Shown: piece by piece, positions 21,017-32,998 of the stretch | Position numbering within the stretch: the first letter of the stretch is position 1 | How the letters are laid out: every line of letters starts with the position of its first letter | DNA from: Dietzia sp. JS16-p6b | Lineage (GTDB): Bacteria > Actinomycetota > Actinomycetes > Mycobacteriales > Mycobacteriaceae | NCBI RefSeq assembly: GCF_003052165.1 | Contig: NZ_CP024869.1 | Coordinates: 558,001-622,000, forward strand | Direction of reading: 5' to 3' | Length of the DNA stretch: 64,000 bases | Program-made: the position numbers and the translations under genes | Notes under the pieces: generated by a model | What the model was told of the DNA's origin: nothing | Databases searched by the model: none | The model's input: only the letters and a program-made list of their open reading frames with translations

Positions 21017-22200
21017 ATGAGCTCTGCCCTGGTTCCCCCGACCACCCTGGCATCGGTGGAGATGGACGCCCTGCGCGCCGAGGTGCGGTCGTTCCTGTCC
21101 GGGGAGATCGCCGCCGGGCGGCTCACGCCGTGGATCGACACCTGGTTGACCCGGTGGGATGAGGACTTCTCCCGTCGGCTCGCCGAGAGGGGCTGGGTGG
21201 GGATGACGGTCCCGACGGAATACGGCGGACGGGGTCGCACGCATCTGGAGCGATTCGTCGTCACCGAGGAGCTCCTGGCCGTGGGGGCGCCGGTCGCCGC
21301 GCAGTGGGTCGCGGATCGGCAGATCGCGCCGTCCCTGCTGCGATACGGCACGGAGGAGCAGAAGCGTGAGTTCCTGCCCCGGATCGCGGCGGGTGAGTGC
21401 TGCTTCGCCATCGGCATGAGTGAGCCGGACTCCGGATCGGATCTGGCCAGTGTGCGGACGAAGGGCGTCCGTGTCGACGGCGGCTGGTCGATCACCGGGA
21501 CGAAGGTGTGGACCTCCGGTGCGCAGCACGCCGAGGCGTTCATCGCGCTGGCCCGCACCGAGCCCCTGGACACCTCCGACCGCCACGCCGGGCTGAGTCA
21601 GTTCATCGTCGACCTGCGCGGCGAGGGCGTCACGATCCGCCCGATCGTGTCCCTGTCGGGTGACCACCACTTCAACGAGGTGGTGCTGGACGAGGTGTTC
21701 GTCCCCGACTCCCGCGTCTTCGGCGCCCTCGGCAACGGGTGGGAGCAGGTCAACTCCGAGTTGGCGTTCGAACGCAGCGGTCCCGAACGTTTCCTGTCCT
21801 CTTTCCGGCTCTTGGCCGCGGAGATCGGGGCCATCGCCGAGGGGCACCTGCCCGTCCGGACTGATCTGGGACGTTCGGTCGCGAGGATGGCGGGCCTGCA
21901 CGCGCTGAGCCAGAACATCGCCGGAGCCCTCCAGCGCGGGGAGCCGGCGGACACCGCGGCGGCGCTGGTCAAGTTGCTCGGCACCACCACCGAGGGGACA
22001 TCGTCGAGGCGGTCTCCGCCCGGCTCGGGGACGAGTTCACACCCGGTGTCGGTGACAGTGACGGTGACGGGGCGGCGGCCGCGTCCGAACTCGCCGATCT
22101 GCTCCGTGCCGGACTGCACCAGCGGCCCGGCTTCACCCTGCGGGGTGGCACCAACGAGATTCTGCGCGGCGTGATCGCGCGGGGACTGGGGATGCGATGA
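21017..22200 (+). CDS. Acyl-CoA dehydrogenase, apparent C-terminal frameshift
   Basis: A FadE-type flavoprotein with the FAD/substrate signature CFAIGMSEPDSGSDLASV and WSITGTKVWTSGAQHAEAF. The frame breaks near residue 326 at GGGG (21994-21997). Adding one G restores GDIVEAVSARLGDEF and the conserved end RGGTNEILRGVIARGLGMR, stopping at 22200 with an ATGA overlap on the next gene. As printed the frame instead runs to 22174 with a non-conserved Ser/Pro-rich tail. The restored protein is 394 residues. I read this as one gene, probably intact in the organism. The start at 21017 has AAGGAG upstream. Confidence 0.87.
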
Positions 22201-23444
22201 ACGCCGCGAACGCCGCGAACGCTGCGAACGGGCAGAACGGCGCGACCGCGGCGACCGGCGAGGCCGTCGAGAGCGCGGGCCTCCAGATCGACGAGGACCT
22301 CGAGTCGATGATGGCCGACGTGCTGGCCCAGTTCTCCGGCCCCGCGGTGGAGCCCGATGCGGAGACCGTGTGGCGGTCCCTGTCCGAGGTGGGGATCGGT
22401 CGACTCACCGCGCCCGAGGACGGCGGGGGCAGCGGGGCGGGGTGGGCGGAGGCCTCCACCCTGCTGCGGCTGTCGGCCGCCGCCGGGGTCGCGGTCCCCT
22501 ACGCGGAGACCGACCTCGTCGTCGGACCCCTGCGCCGCGCCGCGGGACTCGATGACTCCTCCACCGGTACGGCGACCCTCGCCGTTCTCGGTCCCGACGG
22601 CCGCGCCCGTCGGGTGGCCTGGGCGGGGGCGACCGACACCATCCTGGTCGTCCGCAGGACACCGGACACCGGCGGCGACGTACCGGGGTTCGAGGTCGCC
22701 GACGTCGAGACCGACAGCGCACGGATCACGGCCGGCGACGGCATCTCCGCCGTGCCGACGGGAGACGTCAGCCCGCCCGACGACGCGGGCTGGACCGCGG
22801 TCGACTCCGCCGCGGTGGAGTCGGCGGTGCTGCGCGGCGCGCTCGCCCGGGCCGTGCAGTGTGTGGGGGCCGCGGAGGGGATGCTCGAGTCGGCGATCGC
22901 CCACTCGACCGAGCGGAATCAGTTCGGCAGGGCGTTGGCGAAGTTCCAGTCCGTGCAGAACCTGGTGGTCGACATCGCCGCGGAGACCGTCCTGGCCCGG
23001 GCCGCGGTCGACCAGGCCGTCGCCGACGCCATGGTCACGGACCTCACCGGGCCGCTCTCGGAGTTCCGGGTGGCGGTGGCCCGCAGTGTGGCCTCGCAGG
23101 CCGTCGCGGTCGCGGTGCGCAACGCGCACCAGGTCCACGGGGCGATCGGCACCACGCACGAGCACACCCTGCACCGCCTGACCCTGCCTGCACTGCAGTG
23201 GCGCGGTGAGTTCGGTTCGACGGCCTTCTGGGACGCCGTTCTCACCGAGGTCGCGGTGACGGGCGGAATGGACGGCGCATGGCCGATGGTCATCGAGGGC
23301 ACCTCCGTCGAGGGCGCCGCCGCGGCGTGGCTCGACCGGGCCACCCTCGGCGAATCGGGAGTCGGACGGACCCCGACCGCCCGGCCCACGGAGCCAGGCG
23401 GGCACCGACCGGCGGGACGCAATCTCGGTACGCTCGGTCAGTAG
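22197..23444 (+). CDS. Acyl-CoA dehydrogenase, partner subunit
   Basis: A 415-residue FadE-like protein with ERNQFGRALAKFQSVQNLVVD and HQVHGAIGTTHEHTLHRLT in the C-terminal helical domain. It lacks the strong FAD signature seen in its upstream neighbour. Such unlike pairs form alpha2beta2 acyl-CoA dehydrogenases in actinobacterial sterol and side-chain catabolism, which I infer here from the ATGA overlap. The N-terminus begins with three near-identical 9-bp repeats encoding Asn-Ala-Ala units, an unusual leader of about 15 residues. Confidence 0.85.
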   Translation: MNAANAANAANGQNGATAATGEAVESAGLQIDEDLESMMADVLAQFSGPAVEPDAETVWRSLSEVGIGRLTAPEDGGGSGAGWAEASTLLRLSAAAGVAVPYAETDLVVGPLRRAAGLDDSSTGTATLAVLGPDGRARRVAWAGATDTILVVRRTPDTGGDVPGFEVADVETDSARITAGDGISAVPTGDVSPPDDAGWTAVDSAAVESAVLRGALARAVQCVGAAEGMLESAIAHSTERNQFGRALAKFQSVQNLVVDIAAETVLARAAVDQAVADAMVTDLTGPLSEFRVAVARSVASQAVAVAVRNAHQVHGAIGTTHEHTLHRLTLPALQWRGEFGSTAFWDAVLTEVAVTGGMDGAWPMVIEGTSVEGAAAAWLDRATLGESGVGRTPTARPTEPGGHRPAGRNLGTLGQ

Positions 23445-23452
23445 TACCGAGA
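23423..23452 (+). promoter_or_regulatory. Hairpin across stop codon and next leader
   Basis: TCTCGGTAC (23423-23431) and GTACCGAGA (23444-23452) are perfect 9-bp arms with a 12-nt loop. The stem includes the acyl-CoA dehydrogenase TAG (23442-23444) and ends at the GAAAGG ribosome binding site of the next gene. It could be an mRNA structure or a protein-binding site. Confidence 0.55.
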
Positions 23453-23463
23453 AAGGTCGACCC

Positions 23464-24339
23464 GTGGAATTCCTCCTCATCGCCGCAGTGATCGCGGTGG
23501 CCGTCGCGGTGGTCTCCCGTAGCCAGAACAACGGTCAGACGCAGCTCCAGGCGCACGACAACCGCCATCTCGAGGACCATCGTGCCGAGGCCTCGCGCTG
23601 GGTCGAGCGCCTCGGTGGTCAGGTGTTCAACCTCGACGGCACCGACGAGGCCTCGAAGCAGGCCATGGCCGATGCGTCCGAGCGCTACACCGCGGCCGTG
23701 ACCGAACTCGAGAACGCCCGCACGCCGGTCCAGGCGCGGTTGGCCAAGGACACCGCGATCGAGGGGCTGTACTACGTGCGTGCCGCCCGGTCGGCGATGG
23801 GCCTGGACCCCGGCCCGGAGCTGCCCACGACCGACGGTCAGGAACGCGCCGGCCGGGTGACCGAGGACCGGACCGTCGAGGTCGAGGGTCGCACGATGAC
23901 CGCCGCGACCGGGCCGAGCGACAAGACCCCGCACTACTACCCCGGCGGTGTGGTCGCCGGACGGCCGGTGCCGGCCGGCTGGTATTCCGAGCCGTGGTGG
24001 GCCTCCGCGCTGGCGACGGGCGTGTGGATGATGGGCTCGATGATGATGTTCAACATGATGTTCGCCGGGATGGCGGGTGTCGGTTACTCCGGAGAGGACT
24101 TCGCCGCCGGGGTCGGCGAGGGCGGCGCGGACGTCAGTGACATGGGGGGCGGCGACGGCGGCGACGGCTTCTTCGACGGCGGGCTCATGGGTGGCAACGG
24201 CGGCGACGCGGGCGGCGACGGGGGAGGGTTCTTCGACGGCGGCCTGTTCGGCGGCGACGGCGGTGGAGACGGTGGAGGTGGCGGGTTCTTCGACGGCGGC
24301 CTGTTCGGCGGCGACGGCGGCGGGTTCTTCGACTTCTGA
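23464..24339 (+). CDS. DUF1542-like membrane-anchored protein with Gly/Asp/Phe-rich tail
   Basis: A 291-residue protein of unknown function. Residues 2-18 form a hydrophobic anchor. A helical domain follows (HLEDHRAEASRWVERLGGQ to KDTAIEGLYYVRAARSAMG), then a Trp/Met-rich segment PWWASALATGVWMMGSMMMF that may enter the membrane. The last ~85 residues are repeats of the type GGxFFDGGLFGGDGG ending FFDF. The start is GTG 23464 with GAAAGG upstream. Similar proteins occur in Rhodococcus and relatives. Confidence 0.75.
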   Translation: MEFLLIAAVIAVAVAVVSRSQNNGQTQLQAHDNRHLEDHRAEASRWVERLGGQVFNLDGTDEASKQAMADASERYTAAVTELENARTPVQARLAKDTAIEGLYYVRAARSAMGLDPGPELPTTDGQERAGRVTEDRTVEVEGRTMTAATGPSDKTPHYYPGGVVAGRPVPAGWYSEPWWASALATGVWMMGSMMMFNMMFAGMAGVGYSGEDFAAGVGEGGADVSDMGGGDGGDGFFDGGLMGGNGGDAGGDGGGFFDGGLFGGDGGGDGGGGGFFDGGLFGGDGGGFFDF

Positions 24340-24376
24340 CCAGGTGGCCGGGTCGGGGGCCGGGCCGGGGGCCGGG

Positions 24377-25222
24377 TCAGGCGCAGCCGGCCAGGACCCG
24401 CTCCATGGCCTCGTGTTCGGCGTGGGTCACCCACAGCCCGTAGCGCTCCTTGACCAGGATCTGCCGCGCGATCATGGGGCAACGGAACTCCCGACGCGGG
24501 GGCAACCAGGTGGCCGCGTCACCATCGCCCTTGCTCTGGTTGGCGTGACCCGCCACCGCCAGCAGATTGAGCGGATCGTTGGCGAAGTCCCGACGCTGCT
24601 CCAGGGTGAGTTGCTGGGCGCCCTTCTGCCACGCGTCCGACAGGGCCACCACGTGATCGATCTGCACTGCCGACGAGGTGTCCTGCCCCCGCACGAACTC
24701 GATCCGCTCCCCGGTGTAGGGCCCGTACAGGACCCCGGTGAGCACCACGCAGTCCCGGGTCCCCGGTCGCACCGTGATGTCCTGCAGATCGCGCCGCAGG
24801 ATGTCGTTGCGCGTGTCGCACCCGTTGCGGCCGAACTCCACGGAGACGTCGTCCGACCACGCCTGGCCGAACAGGGCGCGGTCGTACCCGGTCTTGGGGG
24901 CGCGGCCCTTGATCTCCAGTTGGGGCAGGGCCAACCGGGCGGATGCGACCAGTGGATCCCCCGACGGGGCGGGCTCGGGTGGCGGCGGTTCGATCGGGAC
25001 GGACCCCGGCACCCCCGGTCCGGGGTCGGGCGGGGTCGCCGGGTCCGACGCCGGCGGAGGCGGTGGGGCCAGGGACGACGACGAGACGGGCATTCCGACA
25101 CCGCCACCCGTGACCTGCTCGATATCCGCACACCGACCCAGCCCCGCCAGAACGAGCACGGCCATCACCGACACCACTGTGACGCGAGTGGTTCGAGTGG
25201 CTCTTGAGGTCCGTGATGCCAT
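24377..25222 (-). CDS. Secreted HNH nuclease, DUF1524/GmrSD C-terminal type
   Basis: A 281-residue protein. The N-terminus is basic then hydrophobic (VVSVMAVLVLAGLG), a likely signal peptide; the Cys after it does not fit a good lipobox. A Pro/Ser-rich linker covers about residues 48-90. The nuclease domain has VQIDHVVALSDAW and DPLNLLAVAGHANQSKGDGD, matching the His-Asn metal finger of DUF1524 nucleases. ATG 25222 is the first Met giving a proper signal peptide. The extracellular role is unknown; nutrient scavenging or competition are both possible. Confidence 0.85.
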   Translation of the reverse strand: MASRTSRATRTTRVTVVSVMAVLVLAGLGRCADIEQVTGGGVGMPVSSSSLAPPPPPASDPATPPDPGPGVPGSVPIEPPPPEPAPSGDPLVASARLALPQLEIKGRAPKTGYDRALFGQAWSDDVSVEFGRNGCDTRNDILRRDLQDITVRPGTRDCVVLTGVLYGPYTGERIEFVRGQDTSSAVQIDHVVALSDAWQKGAQQLTLEQRRDFANDPLNLLAVAGHANQSKGDGDAATWLPPRREFRCPMIARQILVKERYGLWVTHAEHEAMERVLAGCA

Positions 25223-25238
25223 GAACGCACTGTAGCGA

Positions 25239-25318
25239 CACCGTCCGACACCGCCCCGCACCGTCCGGCACCGCCCCGCACCGTCCGGCACCGCCCCGCA
25301 CCGTCCGGCACCGCGCCC
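25239..25318. repeat. 20-bp tandem repeat in promoter interval
   Basis: Four copies of CACCGTCCGGCACCGCCCCG (25239-25318), the second and third identical, copy 1 differing at one base and copy 4 at its end. The array fills most of the gap between the divergent nuclease and membrane protein genes. Confidence 0.9.
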
Positions 25319-25342
25319 GCCCGCCCGGTTACGCTGACGCCG

Positions 25343-27151
25343 ATGCCGCCCGAGACCGACACCCAGCCGACCGCCCACGCCCCGGCGCGGAGCCTGGTCG
25401 CGGCGTGCGCGGTCGTCGTCGTGGCCGTCACCGCGCTGCGGACCTGGGTGGCGGCCGCGGGCTGGTTCTACTGGGACGACCTGATCCTGCACGGCAAGGC
25501 CGCCGCCCACCGGTTCCCGGACGCGGGGCTGCTGCTCGCCGACCACGACGGCCATCTGATGCCCGGGGGGATGGCGTTGGCGTGGGTCGCGGCCCACCTG
25601 GCCCCGCTCGATTTCCGCCTCCCGCTGGTGCAGATCGCCGTGTTGCAGCTCCTCGCCGGCGCGGCGCTCGCCCGGATGCTGTGGGTGCTGCTGCGGGGGC
25701 GGCCGGTGCTGCTGCTGCCGCTCGTCGCGGCCCTCGCGATCCCCCTCGGCCTCCCCGCCGCGACGTGGTGGGCGGCGGCCCTCAACGCGTTGCCGCTCAC
25801 CGGGGCGATGGCGTGGTGCGTGGCCTCGACGGTGAGGCTGGCCGAGACGGGACACCGCAGGCACGCGGTGAGCGCGGTCCTGGCCACCGCGCTGGGCCTG
25901 CTGTTCGTGGAGAAGGCACTGCTCATCCCCGTGGTGTCGGCCGCCGTCCTGGTGGGCTGGTGGTGGGTCGGGCGGAGCGGGTCGGCGTCACCCCGTGCGA
26001 TCTGGCGACGGACGCGAGGGGCCTGGGCCGCCCAGGGAGTCGTGCTCGTGGTGTGGGCGGCGATCTTCGTCGTCGTCGTCGGCCGTCTCGGTGGCCGGGG
26101 GACGTTCGGGGAGGTCGAGGGGACGCGACCGGGGTTCCCAGCCCTGGTGGACCACACCTACCGCCTGGCGGTCATCCCGACCCTGGGCGGCGGGCCGTGG
26201 CGGTGGGACCGGTGGCACCCGGGGCCGCCCATGGCGGACCCTCCGCTGGCCGCCGTCCTCCTCGGGGCCCTGGCGTGCGCCGGCGTGCTGGCGTGGTCCC
26301 TGGCCACCCGGCGTCACACCGGACCCGTCTGGCTGGCGGTCGCGCTCTACCCGCTCCTGTCGGTGGTCCTGGTGGCGGTGGGGAGGGCGGGGCCGGACAC
26401 GGCGGCGGAGATCGTCCAGACCCTCCGGTATCACGCCGAGATGCCGCTGGTTTTGGCGGCGGCCGCCGCGCTGGCGTTGTCGGCTCCCCGGCGGGGGAGC
26501 GCGGCGACCGTCCGCCTGGTCATGCCCGCCGGAGCGGTCGCCCTGGTCGCGCTGCTCGCCTCCTCGGCGGTCTCGACCCACACCTACCGGCAGACCTGGG
26601 CCGACCAACCGTCGCGCGACTACGCCCTCCCGCTGCTCGAGGCACTCCGGGAGCGCGGCGCCCCCGTGTTCGACCAGGACCTCCCGCTCGAGGTCCTTCT
26701 CCCCGTCACCGCACCGGCCCACCGGCTGTCGTCCGTCCTCGCGGGTGTCCCCGGCATCCCCCCGGTCGCCGGTTGGACGATTGACCCGGTTCTCGTCGAC
26801 GCCCTCGGCACCCTGCATCCGGCCGAGGTGGCGGCCTTGCGGACGATCCCGCAGGGCCCCGAGCCCGGGTGCGGGTACAGGATCGGGAGCGACGGGGCCC
26901 GGATCCCCGTCGACGGGCCCCTGATCGACCGGGACTGGATCGTCCAGCTCAACCTCTTCGCCGACGCGGACGGTGAGGTGGGCGTCCGGCTCGACGAGGG
27001 CTCCGAGGTGACGGCTCCGGTGTCGGCGGGCCTGGGAACGGTCTTCGTCCGCGTCGAGGGAGGGGGGACGGGGTTGACCGTCTCCCCGCGCGGCGGTGTC
27101 TCGGAGCTGTGCATCGGAAGTGGACCGGTCGGACTCCTCGTGCCGCGCTGA
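25343..27151 (+). CDS. Large membrane protein, putative GT-C-like glycosyltransferase
   Basis: A 602-residue protein with roughly ten hydrophobic segments in the first ~410 residues and a soluble extracytoplasmic C-terminal domain. The first extracytoplasmic loop contains WFYWDDLILHGKAA, an acidic pair after the first helix as in GT-C glycosyltransferases that use polyprenyl-phosphate sugars. I do not recognise a named family. It is followed 78 bp later by another polytopic protein and lies at one edge of the envelope-glycan region. Confidence 0.7.
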   Translation: MPPETDTQPTAHAPARSLVAACAVVVVAVTALRTWVAAAGWFYWDDLILHGKAAAHRFPDAGLLLADHDGHLMPGGMALAWVAAHLAPLDFRLPLVQIAVLQLLAGAALARMLWVLLRGRPVLLLPLVAALAIPLGLPAATWWAAALNALPLTGAMAWCVASTVRLAETGHRRHAVSAVLATALGLLFVEKALLIPVVSAAVLVGWWWVGRSGSASPRAIWRRTRGAWAAQGVVLVVWAAIFVVVVGRLGGRGTFGEVEGTRPGFPALVDHTYRLAVIPTLGGGPWRWDRWHPGPPMADPPLAAVLLGALACAGVLAWSLATRRHTGPVWLAVALYPLLSVVLVAVGRAGPDTAAEIVQTLRYHAEMPLVLAAAAALALSAPRRGSAATVRLVMPAGAVALVALLASSAVSTHTYRQTWADQPSRDYALPLLEALRERGAPVFDQDLPLEVLLPVTAPAHRLSSVLAGVPGIPPVAGWTIDPVLVDALGTLHPAEVAALRTIPQGPEPGCGYRIGSDGARIPVDGPLIDRDWIVQLNLFADADGEVGVRLDEGSEVTAPVSAGLGTVFVRVEGGGTGLTVSPRGGVSELCIGSGPVGLLVPR

Positions 27152-27229
27152 GGCCCGCGGGGCGGGTGGCCCATAATGGGTCGGACCGGATGAGGACGAC
27201 AGAGACGGAGGCAGGTCATCGACATCGCG

Positions 27230-29353
27230 ATGGTCATGCTGACCCTGACGTCACTCCTCGTGGTTCCCGGGCTGATCGTGGGACTGGCAGCCCGACTCCC
27301 GCTCCGGCTGGCCGTGGGCACGTCGATCCCCGTGTCCGCGGGGATCGTGACGATCGCCACCTATGTCTACGGCCGGTCCGGCGTGCCGTGGTCCCTCGCC
27401 GGGTACGCGGTCGCCACGGCCGTCACCGCGGCGATCGTGGGCCTGGTGGGACTGCTCATCTCCGGATCGCTGTGGCTCCGGCGTCGACGCCGTACCCGGG
27501 CCGGGGGCCGGTCCGGCGACCCCGGGGGCACCAGCAGCCCGATCCCGGCCCCGAGCCCCCGTCGCGCGTGGTGGTGGCTGCTGCCGGCCGCGTCGATCCT
27601 GGTGAGCGCATGGCTGATCGGCCAGATGATCATCACCGAACTCTCCGCCACCCCGGGCGGCACCGCGAACATCTTCCAGGGCTGGGACGCCCACTGGCAC
27701 GCCAACTACCTCCGCTTCATCCACGACACGGGCCTGGCGTCCCCCGACCAGGCGGGCGAGCTGCGTTATCCGGAGAACGGGGCGACCCTCTACTACCCGA
27801 GCACCTGGCACGCGATCGCCGCCCTGGTGATGGGACTGCGCGGAATCGGGGCGGTCGAGACGTACAACCTCGTCCAGATCGGCTCCATGGCGCTGGTGTT
27901 CCCACTCGGCGTGGCCGCGCTCGCGTGGCTCATCACCCACCGGCGGTTCTCCCGTCCGGCCGTCGCGACCTCCGCGGCCGTCGCCGCGATGGCGACCCCC
28001 CTGTTCCCGGGGCTGCCGTTCGTGGAGGTCATGGTGGCCGCGACGCCGTCCGGGGTGGCCAACGGGCTGGCGGGACTGGTGGCCGCTGTCGTGGTGGCCT
28101 CCCTGTCCGACCGTCGCCTCGTCCCCGCCGCCGCGCTGGGCCTGGTCGGCGTCGGGGGTATCCACCCGTCGGCGATGGTCACCGCCGCGGTGATCGTGCT
28201 GTTCTGGTGGTTGTTCGAGGGCCTGTGGCGCCCGGTACGGGGCCGGCTGCGGGACTTCCTCGTCCTGGCGGGGGTCGGACTTGCGGGCGTCCTCACACTG
28301 CTGCCGCAGGTCCTCACCGTCTCCGAGGACGCGGACGAGATCTCGGCCTTCCAGTTCGAGATCGACGCCGACCGGGCGGCCGTCTGGGGTCGGGCCGTGG
28401 CGCTGCAGGTACGGCACGTGCAGGACTGGGGAGTGCGCTGGGTGCTGCTGGCCCTCGCGGTGCTCGGCGTGCTCGTCCTGGTCCGGCGCCTCGTGCTGTG
28501 GCCGATCCTGCTCTGGGCCGGGGTGCTGGTGGTGTGCGTCAATTCCATGAGCATGTTCGGCAACTGGACCGGCGGCGTCCTGCGCGGGATCGGCAGCATC
28601 TACTACAACGACCCGCGGCGGATCGGGGTGCTCCTGGCGGTCCTCGTGGCGGCCGCCGTCGGTGTGGGGGTGGGAGTGGTCGTCCAGGCGCTGGCGGGGT
28701 GGGCGGCCCGCCTGATCGACCCGATCACCGACTCGCGCGGAACCGGTGCGGCGGGTCTGCGGGTCGCCGTGGCGCTGGCCGCGTTGGTGGCCACCGGGTC
28801 GTGGGTCGTGCAGGCCTCGCCCGAGTACGCCTCGGCGGCGGGCGCGAACCAACGCGCGGGTCGGATGGTCGACGGTCACGATCTGCGCGCCTTCGAGTGG
28901 CTCTCCCGGCAACCGCAGGCCTACTCGGGACTCGTCTACACCAACCCCGACGAGGGGTCGGGGTGGATGTACGCCACCCACGGTCTGCCCTCGACCGCAC
29001 GGCATTATCTCCAGCCCGGGTCCACCGCCCCGCTCACGACCGCCCTGTTCTTCAGCATGGATCGGGCCGGTACCGACCCACGCGTCGACTCCGCGCTCGA
29101 CGAGCTCGGCGTGACCTACGTCTACGTCAGCCCGCCCAACTACTGGGGGTTCCAGAAGCCCAACGAGCACCTCCTCCGGCTCGATCAGACCCCGGGCCTG
29201 GTCAAGGTCTACTCGGACTCCCAGGTGCGGATCTTCGCCGTCCGTGCAGCCTTCACGCAGGAGGAGATCGATCGGATCCTGGCCGACTCCCCGTTCCCGC
29301 CGGACAGGCGCACCCCCCTCACCCGCGCCACCGAGCTGTACGGCGGGGAGTGA
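27230..29353 (+). CDS. DUF6541-type polytopic membrane protein, putative glycosyltransferase
   Basis: A 707-residue protein with about 12-14 hydrophobic segments. Extracytoplasmic motifs NIFQGWDAHWHANY and YPENGATLYYPSTWHA are typical of the DUF6541 group, which looks GT-C-like. The C-terminal ~150 residues are soluble (ASPEYASAAGANQRAG to TELYGGE) and probably outside. A GGAGG at 27207 is far from ATG 27230, so the start is not secure. The next gene is an epimerase on the same strand. Confidence 0.75.
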   Translation: MVMLTLTSLLVVPGLIVGLAARLPLRLAVGTSIPVSAGIVTIATYVYGRSGVPWSLAGYAVATAVTAAIVGLVGLLISGSLWLRRRRRTRAGGRSGDPGGTSSPIPAPSPRRAWWWLLPAASILVSAWLIGQMIITELSATPGGTANIFQGWDAHWHANYLRFIHDTGLASPDQAGELRYPENGATLYYPSTWHAIAALVMGLRGIGAVETYNLVQIGSMALVFPLGVAALAWLITHRRFSRPAVATSAAVAAMATPLFPGLPFVEVMVAATPSGVANGLAGLVAAVVVASLSDRRLVPAAALGLVGVGGIHPSAMVTAAVIVLFWWLFEGLWRPVRGRLRDFLVLAGVGLAGVLTLLPQVLTVSEDADEISAFQFEIDADRAAVWGRAVALQVRHVQDWGVRWVLLALAVLGVLVLVRRLVLWPILLWAGVLVVCVNSMSMFGNWTGGVLRGIGSIYYNDPRRIGVLLAVLVAAAVGVGVGVVVQALAGWAARLIDPITDSRGTGAAGLRVAVALAALVATGSWVVQASPEYASAAGANQRAGRMVDGHDLRAFEWLSRQPQAYSGLVYTNPDEGSGWMYATHGLPSTARHYLQPGSTAPLTTALFFSMDRAGTDPRVDSALDELGVTYVYVSPPNYWGFQKPNEHLLRLDQTPGLVKVYSDSQVRIFAVRAAFTQEEIDRILADSPFPPDRRTPLTRATELYGGE

Positions 29354-32689
<3,336 letters not shown>

Positions 32690-32693
<4 letters not shown>

Positions 32694-32998
32694 CGGAGTC
32701 GCCGCGTCGGGTGGGTGTCGGCCAGGTCCCGGGCGGCCTGCTCTGTCTCGGCGTCGGAGGCCGCGCCGTCGGCCAGCGACCGTGCGATGTCGTGCAGTCG
32801 GGTGACCCGGGCGAGGGCGGGGGCCAGGAGGTCGCGCACCGCGTCGTCGTCGAACCGCTCCCTCGCCGCCTCGAGCCGCAACGCGAGCCGGCCCGCTTCC
32901 GCACGGACCTCCACGTCACCGGACCCCGCGCCGCCGGTACCCACGTCACCGGACCCCGCGCCGCCGGTACCCGCGCCACCAGCGGACCGGCCGGTCAC
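32690..32998 (-). CDS. Small helical hypothetical protein
   Basis: A 102-residue protein. The N-terminus is a Gly/Thr/Ser-rich repeat encoded by two perfect 30-bp copies. The rest is predicted helix (EAGRLALRLEAARERFDDDAV to ARDLADTHPTRRLR) with heptad-like spacing. It resembles the small helical partner proteins that precede DUF1023 hydrolases, and both ends overlap neighbours by four bases (GTGA and its stop). No family recognised. Confidence 0.6.
32911..32970. repeat. Perfect 30-bp tandem duplication inside a gene
   Basis: Positions 32911-32940 and 32941-32970 are identical. The unit is a multiple of three and duplicates a ten-residue Gly-rich segment (VGTGGAGSGD) without shifting the frame. 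Confidence 0.95.

Noticed and set aside
25239-25318. Possible CRISPR-like array
   Set aside because: The 20-bp units are directly adjacent with no spacers and no cas genes are present; this is a simple tandem repeat.
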